Positions 16,845 through 25,061 are shown, counted from the stretch's first letter. The stretch: 60,390 nucleotides of DNA from an uncultured Prevotella sp. (GCA_937922435.1 CAKZVT010000021.1:1-60390), one strand, 5' to 3'. A program made the numbers and translations. The notes: generated from the sequence alone by a model not told the origin.

Positions 16845-17534
16845 CTATGCGTCGAAGTAATAGCCGAAGCCCAGACGCGTCACGATGCACTTCGAGAACT
16901 TTCCGATTTTCTTGCGGAGGCGCGTTATGTTGACGTCCACTGTGCGGTCGAGCACCAGCACGTCCTTCGGCCAGATGCGGTCGATGAGCTCCTGGCGCGA
17001 GAACACGCGCCCCTTCTCGTCGAGGAGCAGGTGAAGTATCTCGAATTCGGTCTTTGTGAACGGCACGTCTTCGCCGTCGATGCTCACCGTCTTCTTGTCA
17101 AGATTGAGCTCAAGGCCCTGGTACCGCAGCACGTTCGACTGCTGTTCGCCGTTCCGTTCGGCAGTGCGGCGCAGCACGGCGCGGATTCTTACAAGCACCT
17201 CGCGTATCGAGAAGGGCTTTGATATGTAGTCGTCGGCACCGAGGTTGAAGCCCGTCACGGTGTCGTTCTCCGTGTCGCGAGCGGTCAGGAACACCACGGG
17301 TATGTCCTTGGTCTCGGGGTCAGCCTTCAGCTTTTTTGCCATTGCGAAGCCCGACATGCCGCCCATCATCACGTCGAGCAGCAGCAGGTCGAAGCTCTTG
17401 ATGTCCATCTCCAGAGCCTCTTCGGCCGAGTTGGCCGTCTCTACGGTGTAACCGTCGGTCTCAAGGTTGAACTTCAGGATTTCGCACAAGTCTTGTTCGT
17501 CGTCTACTACCAGTATTCTGTAATTGTTGTCCAT
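16845..17534 (-). CDS. OmpR/PhoB-family response regulator
   Basis: A 229-aa regulator from ATG 17534 (MDNNYRILVVDDEQDLCEIL). The receiver domain shows the DDEQ acidic pair, phospho-acceptor in LLLLDVMMGG, the LTA threonine and KPFS lysine. The C-terminal winged helix has KTEFEILHLLLDEKGRVFSR and ELIDRIWPKDVLVLDRTVDV, then NITRLRKKIG. It binds DNA once phosphorylated by the partner kinase. Candidate targets cannot be read here, though the alkaline-phosphatase locus is an obvious hypothesis. A TATTTTTGC element upstream (about 17558-17570, minus) is a plausible promoter. Confidence 0.92.
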   Translation of the reverse strand: MDNNYRILVVDDEQDLCEILKFNLETDGYTVETANSAEEALEMDIKSFDLLLLDVMMGGMSGFAMAKKLKADPETKDIPVVFLTARDTENDTVTGFNLGADDYISKPFSIREVLVRIRAVLRRTAERNGEQQSNVLRYQGLELNLDKKTVSIDGEDVPFTKTEFEILHLLLDEKGRVFSRQELIDRIWPKDVLVLDRTVDVNITRLRKKIGKFSKCIVTRLGFGYYFDA

Positions 17535-17618
17535 AATCTTTGTTTTTAATACCCGTTGCAAAAATACCGACAAATGTATTCATACCTGTTACGGAGATGT
17601 TACAATGCTGTTAAACAT

Positions 17619-17715
17619 AAGCCCCTCCCCAGCTCTCCCGGGGGAGGGAGTCTGGGCGCATACGTCAAATGGATGGAGCAATGCTCCCTCCCTCGGGATG
17701 GTTGGGGAGGGGCTT
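17619..17715. repeat. Family A inverted-repeat element (copy A4)
   Basis: Arms AAGCCCCTCCCCAGCTCTCC and its complement near 17700-17715, with inner GGGGGAGGGAGTC and GCTCCCTCCCTCGGG. It lies just after the rmuC stop (17723) and ahead of the response-regulator promoter region. Confidence 0.85.
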
Positions 17716-17722
17716 ACAAGCC

Positions 17723-19057
17723 TTACTCTTCCGGTAGCTTGCGCCTCGGGTTCTCCTTTGCGCCCATCTCTACGAGCTTCCGCGCCGAGGTGACGAAGCC
17801 GCGGTTGCCGGTCATGGCCTTCTTAGCGTCGTCGTAAGCGGCCTGCACCGCCTCTACGTTACGTCCTATTTTGTCGAAGCGCTCTACGAACAGGGCGACG
17901 CGCTCCACCAGCGAGTTGGCCAGTCCGAACACCTGTTCCTGGTTGTCGGCCTGCCTCTGTTGCGTCCACGCTATTTGCAGGAGGCGCAGCAGCGAGAACA
18001 GGTTTTGCTCGCCTGTGATGACTACGTTGCGTTCGAAGGCGTAGTTCCAAAGCGTTGCGTCGGCAGAGACGGCGAGCTGCATGGCCGCCTCCTGCGGCAC
18101 GAACATTATTACGAAGTCAAGCGTTGTGCCGCCTTCCATTGAGTATTTGCCGTAGCTCTTGGCCGACAGTTCGTCAACATGGCGGCGCACGCTCTTGACG
18201 TGTTCGTCCAAGTAACGCTTGCGCTCGTCGTCGCTCTCGGCGTTGACGTAGCCTATGAAGGCCGTGAGCGACGCCTTGGAGTCAATGATTACGTCCTTGT
18301 GGTCGGGGTAATGCAGCACCACGTCGGGGCGCATCATGTCGTCGGTGTCGTCGTTGCGGATGACGTTCCCTTTTGAATCGCGCATGGTGTACTGCACGTC
18401 GTACTCCACGCCTTTGGTGAAACCGAACTTGTCGAGCAAGTCGTTGAGCTTCATTTCGCCGAAGTCGCCCTGCACCTTAGGCCCTGTCTGCAACGCCTTC
18501 GACAACTTCTCGGCCTCCGCGCCGAGGCTGGTCGTAGTGGCGTGCATCTGCCGCAGCTGCTCGCTTAGCGACGCCGTGCTGCGCGTAAACGACTCGCGGT
18601 TGTCGTCCATCGACTTCTTCATCTCGGCCATCACTGCCTTCATCGGGGCCAGGATTGAGTCCATCTGCGTGCGGTTGGTACGGTCAAGCTCCTCAGAACG
18701 CTGCTTCAAGAGTCGCTCGGTGGTGGTGTTAAGCTGCTCCTGCACCAGTTTCAGCCGCTCGGCAAACTGCCTGTCGAGCATCGCCGTGCGCTCTTCCTTG
18801 TCACGCTCGTGCCTCCGGTCGGCCTCTTCAAGCTGCGCTTCATACTGCCGCTTGGCCTCCGCAAGCTGCCGTTCGTGCTCGCGCCTGGCGGCGTCAAGCT
18901 GCCCTGTCAGCATCTCGGCTTCCCGTTGCTTGGCTGAAACTTCGCTTGATAGCGACGTGATGCGCTCGTTCTGTTCTTTGGCTCTGCGCTGGTTGGCGAG
19001 CATGAACGCTACGGCGGCAATGAGCGCGCCTGCTAAGAAAAGGAGGATAGATGTCAT
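17723..19057 (-). CDS. rmuC: DNA recombination protein RmuC
   Basis: A 444-aa protein: an N-terminal membrane anchor (MTSILLFLAGALIAAVAFML), a long Glu/Arg/Gln-rich coiled coil (about 25-165), then the RmuC nuclease-like domain with VQGDFGEMKLNDLLDKFGF, RPDVVLHYPDHKDVIIDSKA and FVPQEAAMQLAVSADATLWN. RmuC limits inversion at short inverted repeats in E. coli, notable in a genome this rich in palindromes. The minus-strand promoter TATCTTTGC lies at 19082-19091. Single-gene unit flanked by repeats. Confidence 0.92.
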   Translation of the reverse strand: MTSILLFLAGALIAAVAFMLANQRRAKEQNERITSLSSEVSAKQREAEMLTGQLDAARREHERQLAEAKRQYEAQLEEADRRHERDKEERTAMLDRQFAERLKLVQEQLNTTTERLLKQRSEELDRTNRTQMDSILAPMKAVMAEMKKSMDDNRESFTRSTASLSEQLRQMHATTTSLGAEAEKLSKALQTGPKVQGDFGEMKLNDLLDKFGFTKGVEYDVQYTMRDSKGNVIRNDDTDDMMRPDVVLHYPDHKDVIIDSKASLTAFIGYVNAESDDERKRYLDEHVKSVRRHVDELSAKSYGKYSMEGGTTLDFVIMFVPQEAAMQLAVSADATLWNYAFERNVVITGEQNLFSLLRLLQIAWTQQRQADNQEQVFGLANSLVERVALFVERFDKIGRNVEAVQAAYDDAKKAMTGNRGFVTSARKLVEMGAKENPRRKLPEE

Positions 19058-19197
19058 TTTTGTCGTGTTCAGATGTTATATTGCAAAGATAATGCAAACG
19101 AGTGGAAAGAAAGCTTGCTTTCTATTTCCCGAGCGCAGCTTATCTTATGCAAAGATAGGCAATATCGGCGATACTCGCAAACGATGCCGTCAAAAAT

Positions 19198-19320
19198 TAA
19201 GCCGTTAGCCGTTGGCTGTGCAAAAGGCGGCAAACGGCGTTGCCAAAGGTGGCCTTTTGGCTTGCGAAAGGCCACCTTTTGCAGGCTGAAAGACGGCCTT
19301 TCGGAATTGAAAGGGAAACG
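19198..19320. repeat. Family B palindromic element (copy B3)
   Basis: Preceded by AGCCGTTGGCTG. Arms GCCAAAGGTGGCCTTTTGGC, GCGAAAGGCCACCTTTTGC and GAAAGACGGCCTTTCGG alternate. The remaining DNA of the rmuC-helicase gap (19058-19482) holds only the rmuC promoter and a hairpin. Confidence 0.8.
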
Positions 19321-19412
19321 TGTCGGAATGCTTATAAGTGCATTTGTAGATGCGTGTTGCGATTATAAGTTGAAAGAATGTCGTGCCGTTGCGCTTTCAG
19401 TTTTTATAAGCA

Positions 19413-19448
19413 AACGGGCAGGCAAGCGGAATAGCTTGCCTGCCCGTT
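19413..19448. terminator. Perfect 14-bp hairpin between helicase and rmuC
   Basis: Arms AACGGGCAGGCAAG and CTTGCCTGCCCGTT around an 8-nt loop, 35 bp past the helicase stop. No strong T-run on either side, so terminator function is likely but not certain. Confidence 0.55.
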
Positions 19449-19482
19449 CATTTGTCAGCTCGTCACTTGTCAGCTCGTCTGC

Positions 19483-21012
19483 TTAAAAAACTGTCTGCGT
19501 CTTGGGCCAGTTTACAAGAAACAGCCGCTCGGTGGCGCGCGTGAAGGCGGTGTAGAGCCAGTGGATGTAGTCGGGAGTGAGCATGTCGTCGGTCATGTAG
19601 CCCTGGTCTACGTAGACGTGAGCCCACTGTCCGCCCTGCGCCTTGTGACAGGTTACGGCGTAGGCGAACTTCACCTGCAAGGCGTTGTAGTACATGTCTT
19701 CGCGCACATGCTTCATGCGGTCGGCCTTGAGGGGTATGTCCTGATAGTCTTCCAGCACGGCGTTGAACAGCTGTTCACTCTGCTGGCGCGTCAGTGCGGG
19801 GGCTTCCGACGTAAGCGTGTCGAGCATTACGGTCAGCTGAAGCTCGTAGTTGCCGTAGTCGGGGAACTGCAGCCACACGTCGGCAAAGCGGAAGCCGTAC
19901 AGTTCCCTTACGTTGCGCACGCGCTGTATGCACGCCCGGTCGCCGTTGGCGATGAACGAGCCGTTAAGTGAAGAGTGAAGAGTGAAGAGCGAAGAATTAG
20001 TTTGCCTTGAGGATGAAGTGCTGGTATTGCTATTGAATGCTTCACTCTTCACTCTTCGTTCTTCACTCTGTTTGTCCTTCTCCAGCCAGTAATAATTGTT
20101 CTTTACCACCATGAGCATGTCGCCGGTGGTAAGCTCGTCCTCGCGTCCGAGCACCATGTTGCGTATTCCGGCGTTGTATATGTTGGCGCGTTTGTTGCTC
20201 CGCGTAACTACGATAGTTTCGTCCATGCCCACCTCCGAGTAGCTGCTGTTAAGCTGTTCGATAAGCTCGTCGCCCGGCACCATGCGTATGTCGGCAAAGC
20301 CTTTGAAGCGGATTAGGGGCAATTGCGTCACTTCGTCGTGCGTCACCATGCGGCGTATGACGGTAGCGTTGTACAGTATGCCCGAGCCTTCGGCCTGGCG
20401 CAGCACTTCTTCCAGCTCGCACTGGTACACCTTCAGGCCGTACCCCTGCATGTATTCGGCCGACAGGGCAGGCGACTCTTCAGCGCCTACGGGCGGCAGC
20501 TGGGCCTTGTCTCCGACGAGCATCATGCGGCAGTTGCGCCCCGAGTAGACAAAGCTGACGAGGTCGTCGAGCAGGCGGCCCGTGCCGAAGTGCATCGTCT
20601 CGATGGCTCCTCCGTTGGCGAGCATCGAGGCTTCGTCCACGATGAACAGCGTGTCTTGCGCCAGGTTGTCGTTCAGGTTGAAGCTGCTGTCCTCGCCGGT
20701 GAAGGCTTTTTGCCTGTATATGCGGCGGTGTATGGTGAGCGCCTGGCGGCCCGCGTTGAGCGAGAACACCTTTGCGGCGCGCCCGGTGGGTGCAAGCAGC
20801 ACCGTCTTCTGCCGCAACATGGTCATCGTCTTGACCATTGCGGCGGCCAAGGAGGTCTTGCCCGTTCCGGCAGAACCGCGCAAAATCATCACAGCATGGC
20901 TGTCCCTGTCGGTCATGAAGCGGCAAAACGTGTCTATCGCAACGGCCTGTTCGCGTGTCGGAACAAGGCCGAAAGCCTGCCTTACGAGCAAAGCCAGTTC
21001 GTCAACAATCAT
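19483..21012 (-). CDS. RecD-like ATP-dependent DNA helicase with a repeat-derived insertion
   Basis: A 509-aa superfamily 1B helicase. Motifs in order: Walker A GSAGTGKTSLAA, Walker B LFIVDEASM, GDKAQLPPVG, then VTCHKAQGGQWAHVYVDQ and YTAFTRATERLFLVNWPK (UvrD_C_2 region). It is shorter than RecD2 and lacks its N-terminal domains, as in the Bacteroidetes AAA/UvrD-like orthologs. Residues about 315-350 (KQSEERRVKSEAF through LFTLHSSLNGS) are low-complexity and encoded by a family-E inverted repeat inserted in frame between LMVVKNNYYWLEKD and FIANGDR. That segment probably forms a surface loop. Divergent from the DUF3822-rsmD genes. Confidence 0.9.
   Translation of the reverse strand: MIVDELALLVRQAFGLVPTREQAVAIDTFCRFMTDRDSHAVMILRGSAGTGKTSLAAAMVKTMTMLRQKTVLLAPTGRAAKVFSLNAGRQALTIHRRIYRQKAFTGEDSSFNLNDNLAQDTLFIVDEASMLANGGAIETMHFGTGRLLDDLVSFVYSGRNCRMMLVGDKAQLPPVGAEESPALSAEYMQGYGLKVYQCELEEVLRQAEGSGILYNATVIRRMVTHDEVTQLPLIRFKGFADIRMVPGDELIEQLNSSYSEVGMDETIVVTRSNKRANIYNAGIRNMVLGREDELTTGDMLMVVKNNYYWLEKDKQSEERRVKSEAFNSNTSTSSSRQTNSSLFTLHSSLNGSFIANGDRACIQRVRNVRELYGFRFADVWLQFPDYGNYELQLTVMLDTLTSEAPALTRQQSEQLFNAVLEDYQDIPLKADRMKHVREDMYYNALQVKFAYAVTCHKAQGGQWAHVYVDQGYMTDDMLTPDYIHWLYTAFTRATERLFLVNWPKTQTVF
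19963..20070. repeat. Family E inverted repeat inside the helicase gene (copy E9)
   Basis: Arms of GTGAAGAGTGAAGA units at 19963-20000 and TTCACTCTTCACTCTTCG at 20039-20070. The span is 108 bp, a multiple of three, with no stop in the helicase frame. Confidence 0.85.
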
Positions 21013-21031
21013 CAGTTTTTAACTTAAAGGT

Positions 21032-21062
21032 TTGGTCTTACGGATAATTTGGAGTATTTTTG
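21032..21062 (+). promoter_or_regulatory. Promoter of the pilin-like/DUF3822/rsmD genes
   Basis: TTG (21032-21034), 20 nt, TATTTTTG (21055-21062). The leader to the first start codon would be about 105 nt and holds no obvious structure. Confidence 0.65.
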
Positions 21063-21173
21063 CAACGCACAGGATGCGCCTGCATGATGCAAACTTACTA
21101 ATAATAATTGGTATAACATGCTGCGCATACTCATTAAATAGTTTTTTATCCAAGGCAAACGCCGTTTTCGGGG

Positions 21174-21653
21174 ATGGTCAAAATCAGCAGAAACTACATT
21201 TTGGGCGTGCTCGCTGCCGCATTGGCCGTAGCGTGTGCGCTAAGCATATACGCCCCGATACGGTTTGACAGGCTGCGTGCCGCGCGTGAACAGGCGGTGA
21301 AGCAGCGGCTGGTGAAAATCAGGTACGCCGAGGAACGTTACCGCAAGGCCAACGGAACATACACCGACGACTTTGGAGAGCTGGTCAAGCACGGCTATCT
21401 TGCCGACTCGTTGCAGTACATCCCGTTCACGGAAGGCAAGAAGTTCGACATCGCCGTCAACACGCAAATAGGCAAGTCGGGGCGGCAAATACCGCTGATG
21501 GAGTGCGGCGCGGACTATGAAGACTACCTTGAAGGTCTTGACGGGAACAGCATCTCAAACCTTATTGAAGAAGCGAACAACGCCGGACGTTATCCCGGAC
21601 TTAAAATAGGAGACTTAATTACACCTAACGACAATGCAGGAAACTGGGAATAA
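21174..21653 (+). CDS. Membrane-anchored protein of unknown function, pilin-like layout
   Basis: A 159-aa protein with one N-terminal transmembrane helix (YILGVLAAALAVACALSIYA), then a helix rich in Arg/Glu (LRAAREQAVKQRLVKIRYAE) and ERYRKANGTYTDDFGELVKH. The last pattern is reminiscent of the alpha-helix plus YxxxNGxYP segment of type II secretion pseudopilins. There is no prepilin peptidase motif, so the resemblance may be only structural. It overlaps the DUF3822 start by 20 bp and precedes rsmD; co-transcription is likely. Confidence 0.75.
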   Translation: MVKISRNYILGVLAAALAVACALSIYAPIRFDRLRAAREQAVKQRLVKIRYAEERYRKANGTYTDDFGELVKHGYLADSLQYIPFTEGKKFDIAVNTQIGKSGRQIPLMECGADYEDYLEGLDGNSISNLIEEANNAGRYPGLKIGDLITPNDNAGNWE

Positions 21654-22521
21654 GATATTTCAGCAGACGGACAGACTGTCGGACAAACAGGCAAGTATGC
21701 AGGCTGACTCGTCCGTCCGCCCCTTGTCAATTAAGAAGATGCCGCGCCTTACCATTCGCGTAGGACGCCACACCTTGTCATTCTCCGCTCTCGACCCGGG
21801 CAGTGCGGCTGGCGTAATATTCGAGCCTTACACCGTAAGGAGCGGAATATCCATGGCCGCAAACCTTAGGGAAGCGTTAAAGGATATCAACCTCCAGCCA
21901 GGCGGATGGCAAAGGGCTATGGTGCTTGTAGACTCTCCCGTGCTGATGATTCCTGTCGACGAGTACAAGGATTCGCTAAAAGACGTGTACTATCACCACG
22001 CCATAACTGGCCGCATGGGCGAGACTGTGATGCAGGCTGTGCTGCCTTCGCTCAACGCGGTAGCCGTATATTCGATGAACAAAGACCTGAAGCTGGTCGT
22101 TGACGACCATTTCAACGATGTGCGTTACACCCACGTCTGCACCTCGGTATGGGAACACCTGTACCGCCGCAGCTTCACCGGCGTAAGGCAGAAGCTGTAC
22201 GCTTATTTCCATGACAAGAAGCTCGATGTGTTCAGTTTCCAGCAAAACCGCTTCAAGTTCACCAACAGTTTTGACACAAACCTTGTGCCCGACGCCGTCT
22301 ACTTCATGCTTAACGTATGGAAGCAGCTGGCCTTCGACAACCGCCGTGACGAGCTTCACCTCGTAGGCGAGCTGCCGGGGCGCGACGAACTCGTGCAAGA
22401 GCTGCGCCAGTTCGTGCAAAACGTATATGTAATCAATCCTAAAGCAGAGTTCAACAGGGCGCCAATCACCGAGATAAAAGGCATGCCATACGACTTGATG
22501 GCATACTTCTTGAAGGGTTAA
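21634..22521 (+). CDS. DUF3822-family protein
   Basis: A 295-aa protein. It carries the family's SIKKMPRLTIRVGRHTLSFS start, PVLMIPVDEYKD, and a C-terminal ELHLVGELPGRDELVQELRQ with IKGMPYDLMAYFLKG. The fold resembles actin-like/ASKHA proteins in outline, but the function is unknown. The position directly upstream of rsmD appears conserved across Bacteroidetes as far as I know. It overlaps the upstream gene by 20 bp (ATG 21634). Confidence 0.85.
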   Translation: MQETGNKIFQQTDRLSDKQASMQADSSVRPLSIKKMPRLTIRVGRHTLSFSALDPGSAAGVIFEPYTVRSGISMAANLREALKDINLQPGGWQRAMVLVDSPVLMIPVDEYKDSLKDVYYHHAITGRMGETVMQAVLPSLNAVAVYSMNKDLKLVVDDHFNDVRYTHVCTSVWEHLYRRSFTGVRQKLYAYFHDKKLDVFSFQQNRFKFTNSFDTNLVPDAVYFMLNVWKQLAFDNRRDELHLVGELPGRDELVQELRQFVQNVYVINPKAEFNRAPITEIKGMPYDLMAYFLKG

Positions 22522-22522
22522 G

Positions 22523-22677
22523 AATTAAGAGTTAAGAACTGAAAGTCAGCGTCAAGCTAATTAAGAAATATACCGTTACGAATTGTACAAGGCATATTTT
22601 CTTAGTTCTTAACTCTTAATTCTTAATTCACAAAGCATCTCTTTCTTAGTTCTTAACCCTTAATTCTTAATTCACAA
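22523..22677. repeat. Family E inverted repeats (copy E3, double)
   Basis: Left arms AGAATTAAGAGTTAAGAACTG, then the core AAAGTCAGCGTCAAGCTAAT, and two right-hand blocks TTCTTAGTTCTTAACTCTTA at 22600-22630 and 22645-22675. The core recurs in E6 and E8. rsmD starts immediately after the last block. Confidence 0.8.
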
Positions 22678-22678
22678 C

Positions 22679-23218
22679 GTGCGTATTATAACCGGAATAT
22701 ACAAGGGACGCCATTTCGACATACCCAAGACGTTCAAGGCGAGGCCGACTACCGACTTCGCGAAGGAAAACATTTTCAATGTGCTTAACGGCTACATCGA
22801 CCTCGACGGGGCAACGGCTCTCGACCTGTTCTCGGGTACCGGCAGCATATCTCTCGAACTCCTTTCGCGCGGATGCTCGTCAGTCATAAGCGTGGAGGCC
22901 GACCGCGACCATCACGCTTTCATCCGCCAGTGCCTCAAGAAGCTCGGGACGGACAAGTGCGTGCCCCTGCGCGGCGACGTGTTCCGCTTCTTGAAGAGCT
23001 GCCACCAGCAGTTCGACTTCATCTTCGCCGACCCTCCTTACGCCCTGCCCGAACTGCCTACGCTGCCCCGGCTCGTCCTCGAACGCCGTCTGTTGAAGCC
23101 CAGCGGCGTGTTCGTTCTCGAACACGGGAAGAACAATTCGTTTGAAGACATGCCGGGATTCGTAGAGCACCGCGCTTATGGCAGCGTCAACTTCAGCATC
23201 TTCAGGCCGCAGGAATAA
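22679..23218 (+). CDS. rsmD: 16S rRNA (guanine(966)-N2)-methyltransferase RsmD
   Basis: A 179-aa class I methyltransferase. It starts at GTG 22679 (M)RIITGIYKGRHFDIP, the usual RsmD N-terminus. SAM-binding ALDLFSGTGSISLELLSRG and the catalytic FADPPY motif are intact, and the length is typical. It methylates G966 of 16S rRNA in assembled 30S subunits. The GTG sits directly against a family-E repeat, so any Shine-Dalgarno would have to come from repeat DNA. A strong terminator follows. Confidence 0.93.
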   Translation: MRIITGIYKGRHFDIPKTFKARPTTDFAKENIFNVLNGYIDLDGATALDLFSGTGSISLELLSRGCSSVISVEADRDHHAFIRQCLKKLGTDKCVPLRGDVFRFLKSCHQQFDFIFADPPYALPELPTLPRLVLERRLLKPSGVFVLEHGKNNSFEDMPGFVEHRAYGSVNFSIFRPQE

Positions 23219-23238
23219 ACACAAACCGTGGTCGCGGA

Positions 23239-23285
23239 AGAGCGTCATTAAAAGCGATTTCGCTTTTAATGACGCTCTTTTTGTA
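23239..23285 (+). terminator. Intrinsic terminator after rsmD
   Basis: Perfect 18-bp arms starting AGAGCGTCATTAAAAGCG around a 4-nt turn, followed by a run of T. Also placed to stop minus-strand transcription from the EamA half-gene. Confidence 0.85.
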
Positions 23286-23353
23286 TTGTAATCATGGTAG
23301 GTGTAAAGCCTATAATATTGCTTTTATTCTCCGTTTCCAGTCATTTCACGTTC

Positions 23354-23770
23354 TCACCGTGCAAGCATTACGATGCTTCCGGCAGTGATTAGCAGCGCGC
23401 CGATTATCACTCGCAGGCTCACCGACTCTTTGAGGAAGAGGAACGACAGGCAGATGGTAATCACGACGCTTAGCTTGTCTATCGGCGCGACGCGCGAAAC
23501 GTCGCCTGTCTGCAACGCCTTGAAGTAGAAGAGCCACGACAACCCCGTGGCAGCTCCTGACAAGATGAGGAACAGCCAGGCGTGGCGTGGTATGCCGCGC
23601 ACCTCGCCCAAGTGGTTGCTGAAGAGCACGATGCCCCACGTGATGAGCAAAATTACGGCGGTGCGGATGGCTGTAGCAAGGTCTGAATTGATGTCTTTCA
23701 CCCCGATTTTGGCGAAGATTGCCGTCAGCGCGGCAAAGAATGCGGAAAGCAAAGCATAATATTTCCACAT
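23354..23770 (-). CDS. Half-size EamA/DMT membrane protein
   Basis: A 138-aa protein with about five hydrophobic helices covering one EamA repeat: LLSAFFAALTAIFAKIGVKD, WLFYFKALQTGDVSRVAPID, and LSFLFLKESVSLRVIIGALL. Single-repeat DMT proteins work as dimers. The substrate is unknown. No second EamA half-gene lies nearby, so it probably homodimerises. Single-gene unit, convergent with rsmD. Confidence 0.85.
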   Translation of the reverse strand: MWKYYALLSAFFAALTAIFAKIGVKDINSDLATAIRTAVILLITWGIVLFSNHLGEVRGIPRHAWLFLILSGAATGLSWLFYFKALQTGDVSRVAPIDKLSVVITICLSFLFLKESVSLRVIIGALLITAGSIVMLAR

Positions 23771-23877
23771 GGTCTTATGGTATTTTTACGGTTGCACGGA
23801 CGTTGTTTGCCGTTACCTTTTATAATAACGTGCTTTCAAGTCTTTTGTTTTGCGGTATCTAAAATATTCCTTCGGTT

Positions 23878-23968
23878 TTCCAAAAGACGGCCTTTCGCAT
23901 TGCAAAAGGCCGTCTTTGACACGCTAAAAGGCCACCTTTCACAACGCGAAAGGTGGCCTTTTAGTATG
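23878..23968. repeat. Family B palindromic element (copy B4)
   Basis: Arms AAAAGACGGCCTTTCGC / GCAAAAGGCCGTCTTTG, then AAAAGGCCACCTTTC / GAAAGGTGGCCTTTTAG. It lies between the EamA gene and the cupin gene end. Confidence 0.8.
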
Positions 23969-23997
23969 CGTCTGCTTACTGTCTGGCAGTCAGGCGG

Positions 23998-24462
23998 TTA
24001 CAAACCGTTGTGAAAAGCGTCCTCGTCGAGCACTACACCGTCGCCTGCCGGGGTGTCGTCTGCACCGAAGCTGCCGGCCATGTACTGGATACACACCACT
24101 ACCATGTTGTCTTTTCCTGTGTTGCGCAGCGCACGCTTGCCTGCCGGAGCGACGCGCACGAGGCTGCCTTCTGCCACCGGGAACACCTTGTCATCAACGC
24201 GGAACTCGCCCTCGCCGCTGATTATCATGTACAGTTCCTCGTGCCGTTTGTGGGCATGGAGGAACGGACTTGCCTGCCCGGGCTGCATCGTTTGGAGCGA
24301 CATCTCCATGCCTGTGGCCTTCAAAGCTTCGCCCGTGAACACCTTACCGTTGACCGATACGCCTTCGCCGAGCGGCAACACATAGTCTTTCAAACCGTCA
24401 AACTTGCCCGTAGATACGGCCGTGAAGTTTGTGCCTTCACCCAAAACTTTCAGTTCTTTCAT
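23998..24462 (-). CDS. Cupin-domain protein
   Basis: A 154-aa single-domain cupin. The two metal-ligand motifs are readable: PFLHAHKRHEELYMIISGEG (motif 1, His-His-Glu) and the VRVAPAGKRALRNTG region in place of motif 2, where the usual His is not obvious. It is divergently transcribed from an HxlR regulator over a 216-bp region, so it is probably that regulator's target. The function could be sugar-isomerase-like or dioxygenase-like; the sequence does not decide. Promoter TACCTTTGC on the minus strand at 24498-24506. Confidence 0.85.
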   Translation of the reverse strand: MKELKVLGEGTNFTAVSTGKFDGLKDYVLPLGEGVSVNGKVFTGEALKATGMEMSLQTMQPGQASPFLHAHKRHEELYMIISGEGEFRVDDKVFPVAEGSLVRVAPAGKRALRNTGKDNMVVVCIQYMAGSFGADDTPAGDGVVLDEDAFHNGL

Positions 24463-24497
24463 ATCAATGTATGTTTTATAAGTTGATGTTTACGGAT

Positions 24498-24506
24498 GCA
24501 AAGGTA
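24498..24506 (-). promoter_or_regulatory. Promoter -7 element of the cupin gene
   Basis: The minus strand reads TACCTTTGC, matching TAnnTTTG, about 36 nt ahead of the cupin start. Confidence 0.55.
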
Positions 24507-24637
24507 ATGCGTAAATACATGATATGCAAGAAGTTACGCAGACGTTACACGGTAACCTGCACGTTACCGTTGCCTTTTTGAGGCGTATTCAAGAATTGAC
24601 TTTTACAAAGTTTAACGCACATTGGTGCATTATATAA

Positions 24638-24670
24638 ACCGTTTCGGTTACTTTTGTAGACCAAAACGGT
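24638..24670. promoter_or_regulatory. Probable HxlR operator overlapping its own promoter
   Basis: Inverted repeat ACCGTTTCGGT (24638-24648) and ACCAAAACGGT (24660-24670), 10 of 11 positions complementary. The -7 element TACTTTTG (24649-24656) lies exactly in the 11-nt spacer, as expected for an autorepressor site. Confidence 0.6.
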
Positions 24671-24678
24671 GATTGTTT

Positions 24679-25050
24679 ATGCTCAAAACAGATGTAAATT
24701 ACGCCTTGTTCCCTCAATGCCCCATCAGGAACGTGCTGTCGCGGATTGGCGACAAATGGTCCATGCTGGTGCTTTTCACGCTTGAAAGGCACGGCACAAT
24801 GCGCTTCAATAGCCTGAAGCTGTACATCCCTGACATATCGAAGAAGATGCTTTCAACGGCGTTGAAGGTGCTTGAGGCCGACGGACTTGTTTCGAGACGG
24901 GTGTATGCCGAAGTGCCGCCGAGGGTGGAATACAGCCTTACGGAGCGCGGCCTGTCGCTCATTCCGCTGCTCAACAGCCTCATAGACTGGGCTGCCGAGA
25001 ATATGGAAGATATCCTGAAGGACAGAAACGATTATTCAATAAATAACTGA
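24679..25050 (+). CDS. HxlR-family transcriptional regulator
   Basis: A 123-aa winged-helix protein from ATG 24679 (MLKTDVNYALFPQCPIRNVL). The hallmark CPIRNVLSRIGDKWSMLVLF (with the conserved Cys), RFNSLKLYIPDISKKMLSTA and VLEADGLVSRRVYAEVPPRV are present. HxlR proteins bind DNA as dimers and often sense redox, aldehydes or quinones through the Cys. Divergent from the cupin gene; the palindrome in its own promoter fits autoregulation. The leader is only about 15 nt. Confidence 0.92.
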   Translation: MLKTDVNYALFPQCPIRNVLSRIGDKWSMLVLFTLERHGTMRFNSLKLYIPDISKKMLSTALKVLEADGLVSRRVYAEVPPRVEYSLTERGLSLIPLLNSLIDWAAENMEDILKDRNDYSINN

Positions 25051-25061
25051 CAGCTAAATAA

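Noticed and set aside
22523..22677. CRISPR array
   Set aside because: The repeats are degenerate inverted arms without regular spacing or unique spacers, and no cas genes are present.
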